A stretch of 64,000 bases of DNA from assembly GCA_902780915.1 (NCBI GenBank), contig CACZHK010000003.1:1-64000 (forward strand), written 5' to 3'. Positions 25,903-34,708 of the stretch are shown here, in pieces; within the stretch, counting starts at the first letter, position 1, and each line of letters begins with the position of its first letter. This stretch comes from Pseudoselenomonas ruminantium (GTDB lineage Bacteria; Bacillota; Negativicutes; Selenomonadales; Selenomonadaceae). Position numbers and translations under genes: made by a program. Below the pieces are notes generated by a model. The model did not search any database and was not told the origin of the DNA. It worked only from the letters and a program-made list of their open reading frames with translations.

Positions 25903-28011
25903 TTATAGCACCTCTCCCTGCAGCATCGGCCATTGTATGCCCATATTATCAAATGAAGCTGTATGCTCACGCACAATCTCCAACAGTCTACTCAGCTCTG
26001 TCTCCTTAACCCCACCCGATCTGCCATCGCGTCTGCTAGCCCACAGATGAGCTCCAGTCAGATCTACCGTGCCATCCTGATGTACCAAAGTCTTTGACTC
26101 CAAATCCATCTGGCAGTTCTCCATACGTAATCTCATTTTATAAGTCTGCTTAGGGAACATGGCATTACTGATACAGTATTCCCGTTTCCTGCCTCCAAAC
26201 GCCGCCGGCAAATTACCATCCAGTCCCTCCGGCAAATCAAAGCCGCAAAGCTTGGACATAATAGGATAGATATCCAGCGTACTGGTCAGCTCATCATCAA
26301 CAAATCCCAACTGTGGTACCCCGGCTCCGCGCAGCATCAATGCTGCGCCCGTATGCTTGTCACTAAGCATATATGGCTTTTCATCATAAATTGACACCCC
26401 ATGATCAGAACATAATTCCACCAGATACTCATCTTCATTAAAATGTTTCTTCAAATATTCAAAAAGCGTTCCCAAGCTTCGATCCGCATTCTTTATCCCC
26501 ATCCGATTGGCAGCCATATAAAACGGCGTACATTTCAGTCTCACGCTGGCCTGCTTTTCCTCCATCCCCCGCAGCCGTTCTGCCAGTTCCAAATGCGTCT
26601 GGGTTGCCACTGCCACCTGATAATCGTGGACATCCCAGGGATGTGTATCCATAATATCCAGTAAAATAAATTGATCGCACTCATCAAAAGCCTCGAGCTG
26701 TTGGATTGTCCGCTCCACCCCTTCTGCAGCAGGCATCATGTCACCAGCAATCAGACGTCGGTCATAGCCACGTCCCACACTGTTATAGACAGAATCTCCC
26801 CCTCCTTGGATATTGACCGTATGATAGCCCAAGTCACGCATCTGTTCTGCTAATGTCTTATGCGTTGTCGACATACCAATAGCGGCCTGCTCGTTAAAAA
26901 CCTGAGTATGATGGGGATACAGTCCGGTCTCTATGCTGGGAAAGGACGGATATGTATATTCTGAAGCCGAAAAATGCTGGCCGAAAATCACGCCATGTTG
27001 GAAAAAATCGATGATATTGGGGACCAGGCGATAATTCTCCTCGCGCATCTCCTGCCAGCAAAGACCATCAACAAGTATATGCAGCACCAACTTGCGTCGT
27101 TTGCTGCTATGTCCAAGACGAATGGGTTTCCCCACGGCAAAATCTGCCCCCGAGCGCAGTTTCACAGGTTCGCTGACCCGATAAAAACTGAACGCATATT
27201 TCCCCAGCCAGGCAGGCTTATGTACATCAGGGCCATGTACATCCAATTTCTGACTTTTCTCCGTTCCTGCCAAAGGCAGTATATATGTACTGCCCTGCGG
27301 ATCAAACTCATAACTTCTCTGCACAGTGCTCCTGATAAGCTCAAATTCCAAATCAGCAGCACTATTGAATACAAATCCCTGCTGCTCGCGCACCTCCGCC
27401 AAGGCCAAACCGCGATGGTTCAGTGCCCCCTGGCAGCCGCCATAAACCCCCGACCAGTACAGCAAATCACCCTCAGGTCGCTGTTCTTCTATGGGCTCAC
27501 CAAGAAAAATAGACATCTTTTCACACAACTCCCGCTCCTCATCTAAATATATGCGGCGCGAGACAATAGGTGCATAACCGCTGACTCCCAGGCCTATTGA
27601 CAGCCGTGCTAAAAACGCTTCCTGATGCTCAGCAGGTACCGGCATCTTCAAAGTTCCCTGATAAAATTTAATCAGCAGGCCCTGATACCAGGCTGCCTCC
27701 AAATACCTGCCAAAATGCACATAGCAAGTCACAAGTATTTTCCAGACAACTCCGTTCACAGCCCTGATTTCTGCCGCTTTCTCAGCCTCTGCCAGCGCCA
27801 CCTCATAATTTCCGTGGGCCAGTGCGTACCAGGCATAGAATACATGAAAGCGTTCCGGCTGGGGCGATGCCTTGCCATACTCCACAACCAGACCTAGATA
27901 TTCGTCATCAAATTCACGCCTATTTGCCTTGACCAGCAGTCTGGCAAACAGATCTCCCCTTGCATCATACCCCTGCCCGTAAATCCCCTGCCAAACCGAT
28001 GCCTCTTCCAT
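25903..28011 (-). CDS. Soluble TPR protein with alkaline-phosphatase/sulfatase-superfamily domain, copy 1
   Basis: 702 residues, no signal peptide or membrane segment. Residues about 45-125 are TPR-like and 130-305 are unassigned. About 306-600 is a sulfatase-type alkaline-phosphatase-superfamily domain with metal ligand Asp315 (LVDGL), nucleophile candidate Thr353 in EYTYPSF, DTH around 455-457 and SDHG at 535-538. A Thr nucleophile and no sulfatase Cys/Ser-x-Pro-x-Arg signature point to a phosphotransferase or phosphodiesterase rather than a sulfatase. Known phosphoethanolamine and glycerophosphate transferases of this fold are membrane proteins, so a cytosolic TPR version is unusual. Next to licD and the cytidylyltransferase fusion, a role in phospho-decoration of flagellin glycan is inferred. 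Paralogue: 34709-36781. Confidence 0.83.
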   Translation of the reverse strand: MEEASVWQGIYGQGYDARGDLFARLLVKANRREFDDEYLGLVVEYGKASPQPERFHVFYAWYALAHGNYEVALAEAEKAAEIRAVNGVVWKILVTCYVHFGRYLEAAWYQGLLIKFYQGTLKMPVPAEHQEAFLARLSIGLGVSGYAPIVSRRIYLDEERELCEKMSIFLGEPIEEQRPEGDLLYWSGVYGGCQGALNHRGLALAEVREQQGFVFNSAADLEFELIRSTVQRSYEFDPQGSTYILPLAGTEKSQKLDVHGPDVHKPAWLGKYAFSFYRVSEPVKLRSGADFAVGKPIRLGHSSKRRKLVLHILVDGLCWQEMREENYRLVPNIIDFFQHGVIFGQHFSASEYTYPSFPSIETGLYPHHTQVFNEQAAIGMSTTHKTLAEQMRDLGYHTVNIQGGGDSVYNSVGRGYDRRLIAGDMMPAAEGVERTIQQLEAFDECDQFILLDIMDTHPWDVHDYQVAVATQTHLELAERLRGMEEKQASVRLKCTPFYMAANRMGIKNADRSLGTLFEYLKKHFNEDEYLVELCSDHGVSIYDEKPYMLSDKHTGAALMLRGAGVPQLGFVDDELTSTLDIYPIMSKLCGFDLPEGLDGNLPAAFGGRKREYCISNAMFPKQTYKMRLRMENCQMDLESKTLVHQDGTVDLTGAHLWASRRDGRSGGVKETELSRLLEIVREHTASFDNMGIQWPMLQGEVL

Positions 28012-28036
28012 ATTCCATCCTCCATTTGGCTGTTAA

Positions 28037-28741
28037 CTAATCCTTATATAAGAAGCAGTTATATGTATAAGGTGCATTTTCATAGCCCTCAAGATTATTG
28101 GGCGTAAACATAATTCTCGCATTATGCTCATCTGCAAATTCCTCAAAAAAAATACGCGGAAAAAACATTTTAGGCAAGTCCTTATATTTCAAATCATAAT
28201 CTTTGATAAATGCCCTCCTGTGCCTTATACACTCTTCTTTTAAGCTCTCATCATAAACATCAATTACGCCTACACTCCGCCTGCTCTTCACCCACATTTT
28301 TTCCAGTACAGTATGCGCGTAAGACAAATTTTCAAAGTAAGCAAAAACAGAATTGGAAAAAACCACATCATACTTAACATCTACAGGTAGATTTTTTGCT
28401 TCATCTTGTAAACATTCTATGATTTTCGGGGACAACAATCTCTGTGCGATTTGCAATAATTTTTCCGAATAATCCATCCCCCCTACAGATATACCCTCTC
28501 TGGAGAGCAGAAAAAGATTTGCCCCAGACCCGCACCCAACCTCGAATGCACTATCACCACTTTTTAGTCCTAAATTACTTTTAGCATCTTCATATTGAGC
28601 TCTGAATGCTGCGTATGACAATCCACCTTCCAGATCGAATCCATCGACTCGTTTTAATTCCAAAAAAACAGACTCCACATCCTCCATATCAAGTTTGTCA
28701 ATATCCGTTCCCTTTTCCTCCCAGATATCTTTCCAGCTCAT
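28037..28741 (-). CDS. Class I SAM-dependent methyltransferase
   Basis: 234 residues. SAM motif I is FEVGCGSGANLF, with the acidic end of strand 2 in VGGMDYSEKLLQIAQ and motif post-I in YDVVFSNSVFAYF. It is a small-molecule/glycan-type methyltransferase rather than a protein methylase by overall form. Candidate acceptors are the flagellin glycan or the amino group of the activated aminoalcohol made by the fusion enzyme upstream (N-methylation would lead towards choline-like groups); that is speculation from neighbourhood. The A+T content here and in 28801-31600 appears higher than in flanking genes, hinting at separate acquisition. Confidence 0.82.
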   Translation of the reverse strand: MSWKDIWEEKGTDIDKLDMEDVESVFLELKRVDGFDLEGGLSYAAFRAQYEDAKSNLGLKSGDSAFEVGCGSGANLFLLSREGISVGGMDYSEKLLQIAQRLLSPKIIECLQDEAKNLPVDVKYDVVFSNSVFAYFENLSYAHTVLEKMWVKSRRSVGVIDVYDESLKEECIRHRRAFIKDYDLKYKDLPKMFFPRIFFEEFADEHNARIMFTPNNLEGYENAPYTYNCFLYKD

Positions 28742-28800
28742 TCTTCATTCCTGCCTCTCTTCAAACATATTTCCTTATCTGCCATCTTAACAGTACGCAA

Positions 28801-30603
28801 TTAACGCATAACATCATGCATTGCTTTCACGAGTCTTGTATTATCTTCTTCATTTCTTATTGCAATTCGCAGATAATTCTTACCCTCCAGCTTATCAGCA
28901 AGACTTTTTACAAGTATATTGTGCTCATCCAATAAAATGTTTACTACATTGTCAACGGACATATCACCCATGACTTCAGCCATAAAGAAATTGGCTTGGG
29001 AAGGTACGACGCGGATGCCAGGTATTTGAACTAGAGCCTTTTGGAAGCATTGACGCTCTTTTCTGAGCCTTTTTAGCGATTCATAATAATCTCCTTTATA
29101 CTTTTCAGAAATCTGCATATAAAACTCAGCAAAAGAATTTATATTCCAAATGGATACTTGCTTCTTTATGTTGGCGATCATTTCCTGATCACCAGATGCT
29201 ATAACCCCCAAGCGCAATCCAGGCACACCATAAGATTTTGAAATACTTTTTATAACGAAAAGATGAGGATTTTCCTCCAACATTTTCTGACTTATGCAAG
29301 TATTATCTTCCTCGTCGGCAAAATCGGCAAAACTCTCATCCAGAATAAAGCTGATTTCCTTTTCCTTACAGAATCGAATTAGTTTCTGCAAATCTTTTTT
29401 TATTATGTAATTTCCGGAAGGATTGTCTGGATTGATTAGCAATAGATGCTGAATATCCTTATCTGAGAAAAAAGATATCAAATCATCTACAGAGTAAGAA
29501 AAATCCCTATTTGAAGGACAAAAAACCGATACATTCTCATATCTATTAGGATATTCCTCAAATGTCGGACGTACAATCCCAAGCTTTCCATTTATATTTT
29601 CCAGCAATACTTTGATCAATTCTGCAGCACCATTGCCAACTGCAATATTCTCACGATGCACGCCAAAGTTCCTAGCGGCCAGCAATGAATTCACGTCCAT
29701 TCCGGAAGGATATTGAGTTATCAGCTTCTCTGTGCTCGCTTTTATCTCATCCATAAGCTTCTGAGACGGATAATACGGATTCACCAGATAGCAAAAATCC
29801 AACATATGCGGATAGCGCCAGTAGCCGCCATAGCGTTTCTTTATCGAATCGGCTTTTTCCTCCAGATTAGTTGCAAATATTGACTCTGCAATATTCAAAT
29901 CCTGTACATCATCTATCTCATACCAATGTTGCCCGGATAAGCGCTTCCCCTTAATCTCAGGCAAATCAAGCATAGTGATGACGCGTAGCACCTGCTCATA
30001 ATATTCATTATTGCCCAAGGCCTTGGAATACGCCTCCAAAAAAGGAACATAAAGTTTCTCTGAAAAATGCTGACTGAACTTATAAATATTTACAGTTTTA
30101 TAGTAATCCTTGATTTCGTCAAATTTAAACACTTTCCCTGGCACAAACATCTCTATATCGTCATCATCGTTCAGCTTGACACAAGTACCATCCATCCAGC
30201 TCTCATATTTATCCACCAATGCCAGCGTCTCACGCGGGTCTGACACAAGTGCATCCAGGACATCATCCTCAAAAATCAAATCCGATTCAAAGAGCAAAGT
30301 ATCCTCCCTACAGAGATAGTCTTTTGCCAATGCCAGAGAGTATATATTGTTCGTTTTATTGTAAACTGGATTATTCACAAATGTAATTGGCGTCTGTATG
30401 CCAAGGGTCTGAATGTACTCAACCAGTTCAGCTCCTTTATAGCCAATAACAATAACAATACGCGAAAGGTGCAGCCTTTCTATTTGATGCAGCATACGGT
30501 CTATTAAAGTTACGCCGTTAACCTTAACCATGCATTTAGTATTATCTTGCGTCAATTCCTTCAAGCGTTTGCCCATACCAGCTGCCAAAATAATTGCCTG
30601 CAT
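28801..30603 (-). CDS. Cytidylyltransferase fused to CobD/HisC-like PLP enzyme (CDP-aminoalcohol donor synthesis, inferred)
   Basis: 600 residues from the ATG at 30603 (GGAGGAGG upstream; the TTG at 30621 overlaps that site). Residues 1-250 are a LicC-like nucleotidyltransferase (AIILAAGMGKRL, TKCMVKVNG, LFESDLIFEDD). Residues about 270-600 are a fold-type I PLP enzyme with NPDNPSGNY, LDESFADF (Asp422) and SISKSYGVPGLRLG (Lys456 for the PLP aldimine). The second half most resembles CobD threonine-phosphate decarboxylase and HisC. The same order occurs in FrbH of FR-900098 synthesis, which cytidylates and then decarboxylates an amino-acid phosphonate. By analogy this enzyme could turn O-phosphoserine plus CTP into CDP-ethanolamine or a relative, for use by LicD next door. 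An aminotransferase role is the alternative. Confidence 0.85.
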   Translation of the reverse strand: MQAIILAAGMGKRLKELTQDNTKCMVKVNGVTLIDRMLHQIERLHLSRIVIVIGYKGAELVEYIQTLGIQTPITFVNNPVYNKTNNIYSLALAKDYLCREDTLLFESDLIFEDDVLDALVSDPRETLALVDKYESWMDGTCVKLNDDDDIEMFVPGKVFKFDEIKDYYKTVNIYKFSQHFSEKLYVPFLEAYSKALGNNEYYEQVLRVITMLDLPEIKGKRLSGQHWYEIDDVQDLNIAESIFATNLEEKADSIKKRYGGYWRYPHMLDFCYLVNPYYPSQKLMDEIKASTEKLITQYPSGMDVNSLLAARNFGVHRENIAVGNGAAELIKVLLENINGKLGIVRPTFEEYPNRYENVSVFCPSNRDFSYSVDDLISFFSDKDIQHLLLINPDNPSGNYIIKKDLQKLIRFCKEKEISFILDESFADFADEEDNTCISQKMLEENPHLFVIKSISKSYGVPGLRLGVIASGDQEMIANIKKQVSIWNINSFAEFYMQISEKYKGDYYESLKRLRKERQCFQKALVQIPGIRVVPSQANFFMAEVMGDMSVDNVVNILLDEHNILVKSLADKLEGKNYLRIAIRNEEDNTRLVKAMHDVMR

Positions 30604-30623
30604 AAAAAATCCTCCTCCCAAAT

Positions 30624-31553
30624 TCAGAACAACAATGCCAATTCGCCCTTCGCCAGCAATTCATAATAAGGAATGTCTGGGCTAAATAAGACCTCACCGT
30701 GACTGGATGCTTCCTTAACCGGAGTGCGCCAGTCACCGTAAAGCTTTGTCAGCACTTGCTCATAGCCAGCCGGAGCCGGAAGATGCATTCCTTCGAATGG
30801 CAAAAGCACCGTTTTCTCATACCAAGCTGCATCCATCGAAGGAAACAATTGTGCCATCTCATACACAAAGTAATTGATTTTTGCGGATTCATGAAAGTGA
30901 CGTGCCGCAAATCTCTCATATTCACGCATACGTTCCAGTGCAGAGAGCTTCAAAATCCTCTCTACCGTGCTCTTGGCAATCGGCGGCTCTGCACTACTAT
31001 CCAAAAGCTGCTGCAGCTGCTTCGGATCTGATACCGCCATAATCAGCCAGCGCATTATTTCCCATATGCGATCCATCCGCGAAGTTCCGTCAGGAACCGC
31101 ATCTAAAGGGAAAATGTCAATCCAGATCCCTTGGCATCTCCCCTCCTGTCTGCGATCACGGCAGATTGCCGTTGTTCGGCAGTCACGCAATTTCGCAATA
31201 GTATTATCCGTGTTGTCCGTATGGCAGGTCTGGAAAAAGAACTTCCCTCGGCAATCTTGGTATTTCTCCATGCCAGCCATAATATCCTGCAACTGCTCGT
31301 AATCTGCCCGTGGCATGGTCAAATCCACATCGTCATCCCAAGGGATGAATCCTCCATGCCTGGCTGCCCCCAGCAAAGTCCCATAATCTATCTGCCAGCG
31401 AAGACTATATCTTTGGCAAATATCAGCAAATTCTACCAGCAGATTCAGCTCTGCATTCCATATTCTCTTTCGTCTGCCGGTCACCAGAAAGCCGTCCCGC
31501 AGTTCATCTTTTTCCATATCTGTGAAATATTTTCTGCCGCCATGCTCTACCAT
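30624..31553 (-). CDS. LicD-family phosphotransferase (intact copy)
   Basis: 309 residues. LicD hallmarks are DYGTLLGAARHGGFIPWDDDVDL with the catalytic triple Asp, IWIDIFPLDAVPDG, and a C-terminal PAGYEQVLTKLYGDWRTPV. LicD enzymes transfer a phospho-aminoalcohol such as phosphocholine from a CDP donor to a sugar. It ends 20 bases before the cytidylyltransferase fusion, forming a donor-synthesis/transfer pair. The long ATG at 31553 and an internal ATG at 31517 (MEKDELRDG) are both possible starts. The broken licD at 24900-25783 is its paralogue, so this copy may carry the function alone. Confidence 0.88.
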   Translation of the reverse strand: MVEHGGRKYFTDMEKDELRDGFLVTGRRKRIWNAELNLLVEFADICQRYSLRWQIDYGTLLGAARHGGFIPWDDDVDLTMPRADYEQLQDIMAGMEKYQDCRGKFFFQTCHTDNTDNTIAKLRDCRTTAICRDRRQEGRCQGIWIDIFPLDAVPDGTSRMDRIWEIMRWLIMAVSDPKQLQQLLDSSAEPPIAKSTVERILKLSALERMREYERFAARHFHESAKINYFVYEMAQLFPSMDAAWYEKTVLLPFEGMHLPAPAGYEQVLTKLYGDWRTPVKEASSHGEVLFSPDIPYYELLAKGELALLF

Positions 31554-31616
31554 TGCCGCTGCCCCATTTCTTGTTCAGATAAAAACTCGTTCAAATTTTA
31601 CTTTTTACCGCTATCC

Positions 31617-33410
31617 CTACCCCAACTGCTCATACATATCGCAAAATCCCTTATCTGCCTCAGCGCGAAGCCTGCCTATATGTCCTTCTCGCCAAGCCTC
31701 CCAATCGGAAAGAGCAGACAGGCAAGCTCCCCTTGGCAATGTTTCGGCGGACAAGGCTCCCTGCAGCAGATAATAACGCTCCATTTCACGCAGGATTGCC
31801 ATGTCCGCTGTCTCTGGGGGCAAATCGAGCGCGGACTCGCACATAATGCCGAACATGCTCGCATTGTCAAATAGCATGTTGCAGAGCGTCGCCAGCATAC
31901 AGCGTCCCTCAAAGAACAGGTTCTTCAACCAGTTCAGCTGCGATAGATCTGCCCTGCGGAACAAAATGCCCGACAGGGACCAATCCCCCGGCAGACCGAA
32001 ACGCAGGCAACGCTCTGCCAGCCTTTCCCCTGTCATATATACTATGATTTCATTGCCCCTGTCCAGCCAGTCTGTATCATGCCTCCAAGCACTAGGCTGC
32101 AAATCGACCGGTGCAAGAACAGCTTTTATCAGTGGCTGGCCTGCCAGTACAGCCGTCATTGCGTCCAGCGTCCCTGCGTGAAGCACAGCCCCTGGCAGCA
32201 GGTACATTGCATATTGCCCGCCTACCAGTTCCTCCAACTCGGACAAGTCGGCCACCTCTGCAAAAATGCAACGAACAGATTCTTCCATATGCCCGGCAAT
32301 TTCCCTGGCAGCATGCCAGGCTGTGCCCTGCCCATAGCCATATTGGTCAACCACCAGGCACTCGTCCGGCTTATACGACTGAAGCTGCAGGCCAGCCATA
32401 GTCCTTTGCCAACTATCAAGATCACCATCCCATAGATAAATCATTGTTACAGAAGGTTTTTTCATGAAAATGCTCTGGAGCGCATAGGCGTCTGCAATTT
32501 TCTCAGCCAGCTTCAGCACATTGACCAACGGCTGCCGGACAGTCCTGGTATAGCGGCAAGTACATTCCGTCTCATACTCTTTAAGCATTGCAGATACAGA
32601 TTCAGTCAAAACAGGCATTTGCATGGCCGCTTCATCCCCGGCACAGAAGGCATGGAAGAAATTCATGTCCCCATCGGCCTGAGCCTGTCCCGGAACATAT
32701 TTCCCCCTTGCCGAAAAGCTGTAGCGCGTAAACTTAGCGCAGTTGGAAAGCCACAAGCAAAGTTTCTTGGAAATGAGCTGCTCCCTGCTCCGCAGGGGAA
32801 AATGCGCCAGATGCACATCCTGCAATTCCTCTGCTTTTGCACAAAGGAATCTGCCCTCATGCCCCGGCAGGCGCAGAGCATGATTTCCCTGCATCAGGCT
32901 GAGCTTCCTCTCTATCACAGGAAACCTGCCTGCTATTGCCTTGCCTGGCAAATCCGGCATCGTTGAGCGCCTGGCTGGACGGGATAGCAGATAGTCCTCC
33001 TGAGATTCCTCCGGTGCTACAAGTTCATAGCGAAACCACTGGCACTGGTAGATTCCCGTTGCTGGCAACTCCTGCAAGATATACCTTACATAGGCCGAAC
33101 TGCCGGACAGAGAAACCAGGAATTCATCTGCGTCCAGTGGAATGATTATATCGGCCCCATATTCCTCTATGGCACGGTACATCAATGCTGTCATGACCTC
33201 GGCCTGATCATGGCCCGCCCCCGTATAGCCTTCAACCGCCAACGGCAGCCCTTCCTCCCGCAGCTGCGCCAATATCTCTCCGGTGCCGTCCGTGCTGTCA
33301 TGATCCGTCACCAGCAGAATATCAGCTATCAGCAGCGCATGGCGCACAAAGCTTTCGATGACATCCGCTTCATTTTTGACCATACTGATGGCCGCTATAT
33401 GATTGACCAT
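31617..33410 (-). CDS. GT2-type glycosyltransferase with a second, motif-poor GT-A-like half (copy 1 of 3)
   Basis: 597 residues. The N-terminal half is a Glyco_tranf_2_4-type GT-A domain: ISMVKNEADVIESFVRH, VTDHDSTDGTGEI and DAD at 93-95. The C-terminal half (about 340-470) begins like another GT-A domain (SVTMIYLWDGDLDSWQRTM) but has no DxD, reading YLLPGAVL where a GT2 would carry it. Its paralogues at 36778-38583 and 38607-40349 share the architecture. ATG 33410 is preferred (GAGGTG about 12 bases upstream). There are no membrane segments. Sugar and linkage are unknown; a role in flagellin glycan synthesis follows from location. Confidence 0.86.
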   Translation of the reverse strand: MVNHIAAISMVKNEADVIESFVRHALLIADILLVTDHDSTDGTGEILAQLREEGLPLAVEGYTGAGHDQAEVMTALMYRAIEEYGADIIIPLDADEFLVSLSGSSAYVRYILQELPATGIYQCQWFRYELVAPEESQEDYLLSRPARRSTMPDLPGKAIAGRFPVIERKLSLMQGNHALRLPGHEGRFLCAKAEELQDVHLAHFPLRSREQLISKKLCLWLSNCAKFTRYSFSARGKYVPGQAQADGDMNFFHAFCAGDEAAMQMPVLTESVSAMLKEYETECTCRYTRTVRQPLVNVLKLAEKIADAYALQSIFMKKPSVTMIYLWDGDLDSWQRTMAGLQLQSYKPDECLVVDQYGYGQGTAWHAAREIAGHMEESVRCIFAEVADLSELEELVGGQYAMYLLPGAVLHAGTLDAMTAVLAGQPLIKAVLAPVDLQPSAWRHDTDWLDRGNEIIVYMTGERLAERCLRFGLPGDWSLSGILFRRADLSQLNWLKNLFFEGRCMLATLCNMLFDNASMFGIMCESALDLPPETADMAILREMERYYLLQGALSAETLPRGACLSALSDWEAWREGHIGRLRAEADKGFCDMYEQLG

Positions 33411-33447
33411 AGGGCATATACACCTCACCTATTGCACTGTCACATCC

Positions 33448-34683
33448 TCATAACGCACAGCCTATTAGTCCCTTATCGCGCCGCAGGCGCTCGACAGCCT
33501 CTATGACTTGAGCGGGAGTGATTTCTCTCGAGCATTCCAGCTCACGCTGCGTTCCTTGGTGACGGGCGCAGGGACGAGCCGGATCATTCCAGCTCACACG
33601 CAGATCATTGTGGCAGCCATGACAGACAAAATCGTTGCTGACACGGTAAGGCGTATAGAACTCAGTCTGTGGCAAAGTGATACCGCTTATCATCACCACC
33701 GGGCAGCCAGCGGCCTGGGCCAGCCACGCAAGGCCGCTGGACAGGCCTATGAAAAAATCCGCCCGGGCCAACATCTCGAAACGCTCCCTCAGAGGCCTGT
33801 TTCCCGTAAAATCCTCAGCACCAGAAGGTCTCCTGATCTCCTGACCGTCACTCTGCACGAATTCTTCTTTATCCAGGCACAGTACCCGATACCCCAAGCC
33901 ACGCAAGTAAGCGACCACTTCATCCCAGCCACCGGGATACAGCCAGCATTTGCGCCCACCCGAAGCCTGCACGGCGATGCAGACATAGCGTCCTCGCACC
34001 AACGTCCCGTGTTGTCTCGGCAAGTGCCAACGCTCGAGCTGCGGCAGGTGCCTCAGCCCCATCAGACCGCATACGTAAACATCCCACGGAACAGCCCTCA
34101 AATCATATGGAGAAGAATATGGCTCTCCTTGGTACATGCCTAAATGATAAGTCGCATAGCAGTCCTCCGGTATGTCTTCAACGATATCCAGTTCTGGAAA
34201 GCACTCCCCCACCAGTTCTGCCAAGGCAGCGCCTGTCCGTACTGCCAAGCGGCCCCCATGTTCCCGGGCAAAGGCTTGCGCACAGGAAACCATCAATACC
34301 GCCTCGCCCAAAGGCGGGAGCATGCCTGGCGCATGACCATCAATGTACAGGCAAATTTTCTGCTCATTGCAATCCAGCCCGTGCTGGAATATCAGTTCCC
34401 CATCCCTCCACACGGATATTTGCCAGGGAACATAATACTGCTCAAAGGACTGCAATCTGTCCCCGGAAAGTTCGCCCTCGAAAAAGACTTGCCCAGAAAT
34501 ACCATCCTCGACACGGATACGCCAGCTGCCCTCCGGCACATCCAAACGCAAGCCAGCATTGAAATCCAGGCGCAGCCCCTCTATGCCCGTCTCTCCCTTG
34601 ACAGGCCCCGCCTGGGCTTCATTGGCCAGCACCAGTGCCATGTCCTTGCGCACAGGCAGTTCCTTGCCGCATGAAAAATACAT
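33448..34683 (-). CDS. TibC-type protein O-heptosyltransferase (BAHT family), copy 2
   Basis: 411 residues, colinear with 19202-20422 throughout: MYFSCGKELPVRKD, the beta-rich GETGIEGLRLDFNAGLRLD region, YVCIAVQASGGRK, GNRPLRERFEMLA and FIGLSSGLAWLAQAAG. The metal finger is Cx2Cx14Cx11C (Cys354, 357, 372, 384), two residues longer in the middle loop than copy 1. Both copies keep all known family signatures, so both are probably active, perhaps on different acceptor sites. A purine-rich site (GGGGGAAGGGGA) abuts the ATG. It lies between the sulfatase-like gene and a GT2 gene, with gaps of 25 and 37 bases. Confidence 0.88.
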   Translation of the reverse strand: MYFSCGKELPVRKDMALVLANEAQAGPVKGETGIEGLRLDFNAGLRLDVPEGSWRIRVEDGISGQVFFEGELSGDRLQSFEQYYVPWQISVWRDGELIFQHGLDCNEQKICLYIDGHAPGMLPPLGEAVLMVSCAQAFAREHGGRLAVRTGAALAELVGECFPELDIVEDIPEDCYATYHLGMYQGEPYSSPYDLRAVPWDVYVCGLMGLRHLPQLERWHLPRQHGTLVRGRYVCIAVQASGGRKCWLYPGGWDEVVAYLRGLGYRVLCLDKEEFVQSDGQEIRRPSGAEDFTGNRPLRERFEMLARADFFIGLSSGLAWLAQAAGCPVVMISGITLPQTEFYTPYRVSNDFVCHGCHNDLRVSWNDPARPCARHQGTQRELECSREITPAQVIEAVERLRRDKGLIGCAL

Positions 34684-34708
34684 TCCCCTTCCCCCTCAAG
34701 CCAGACAT

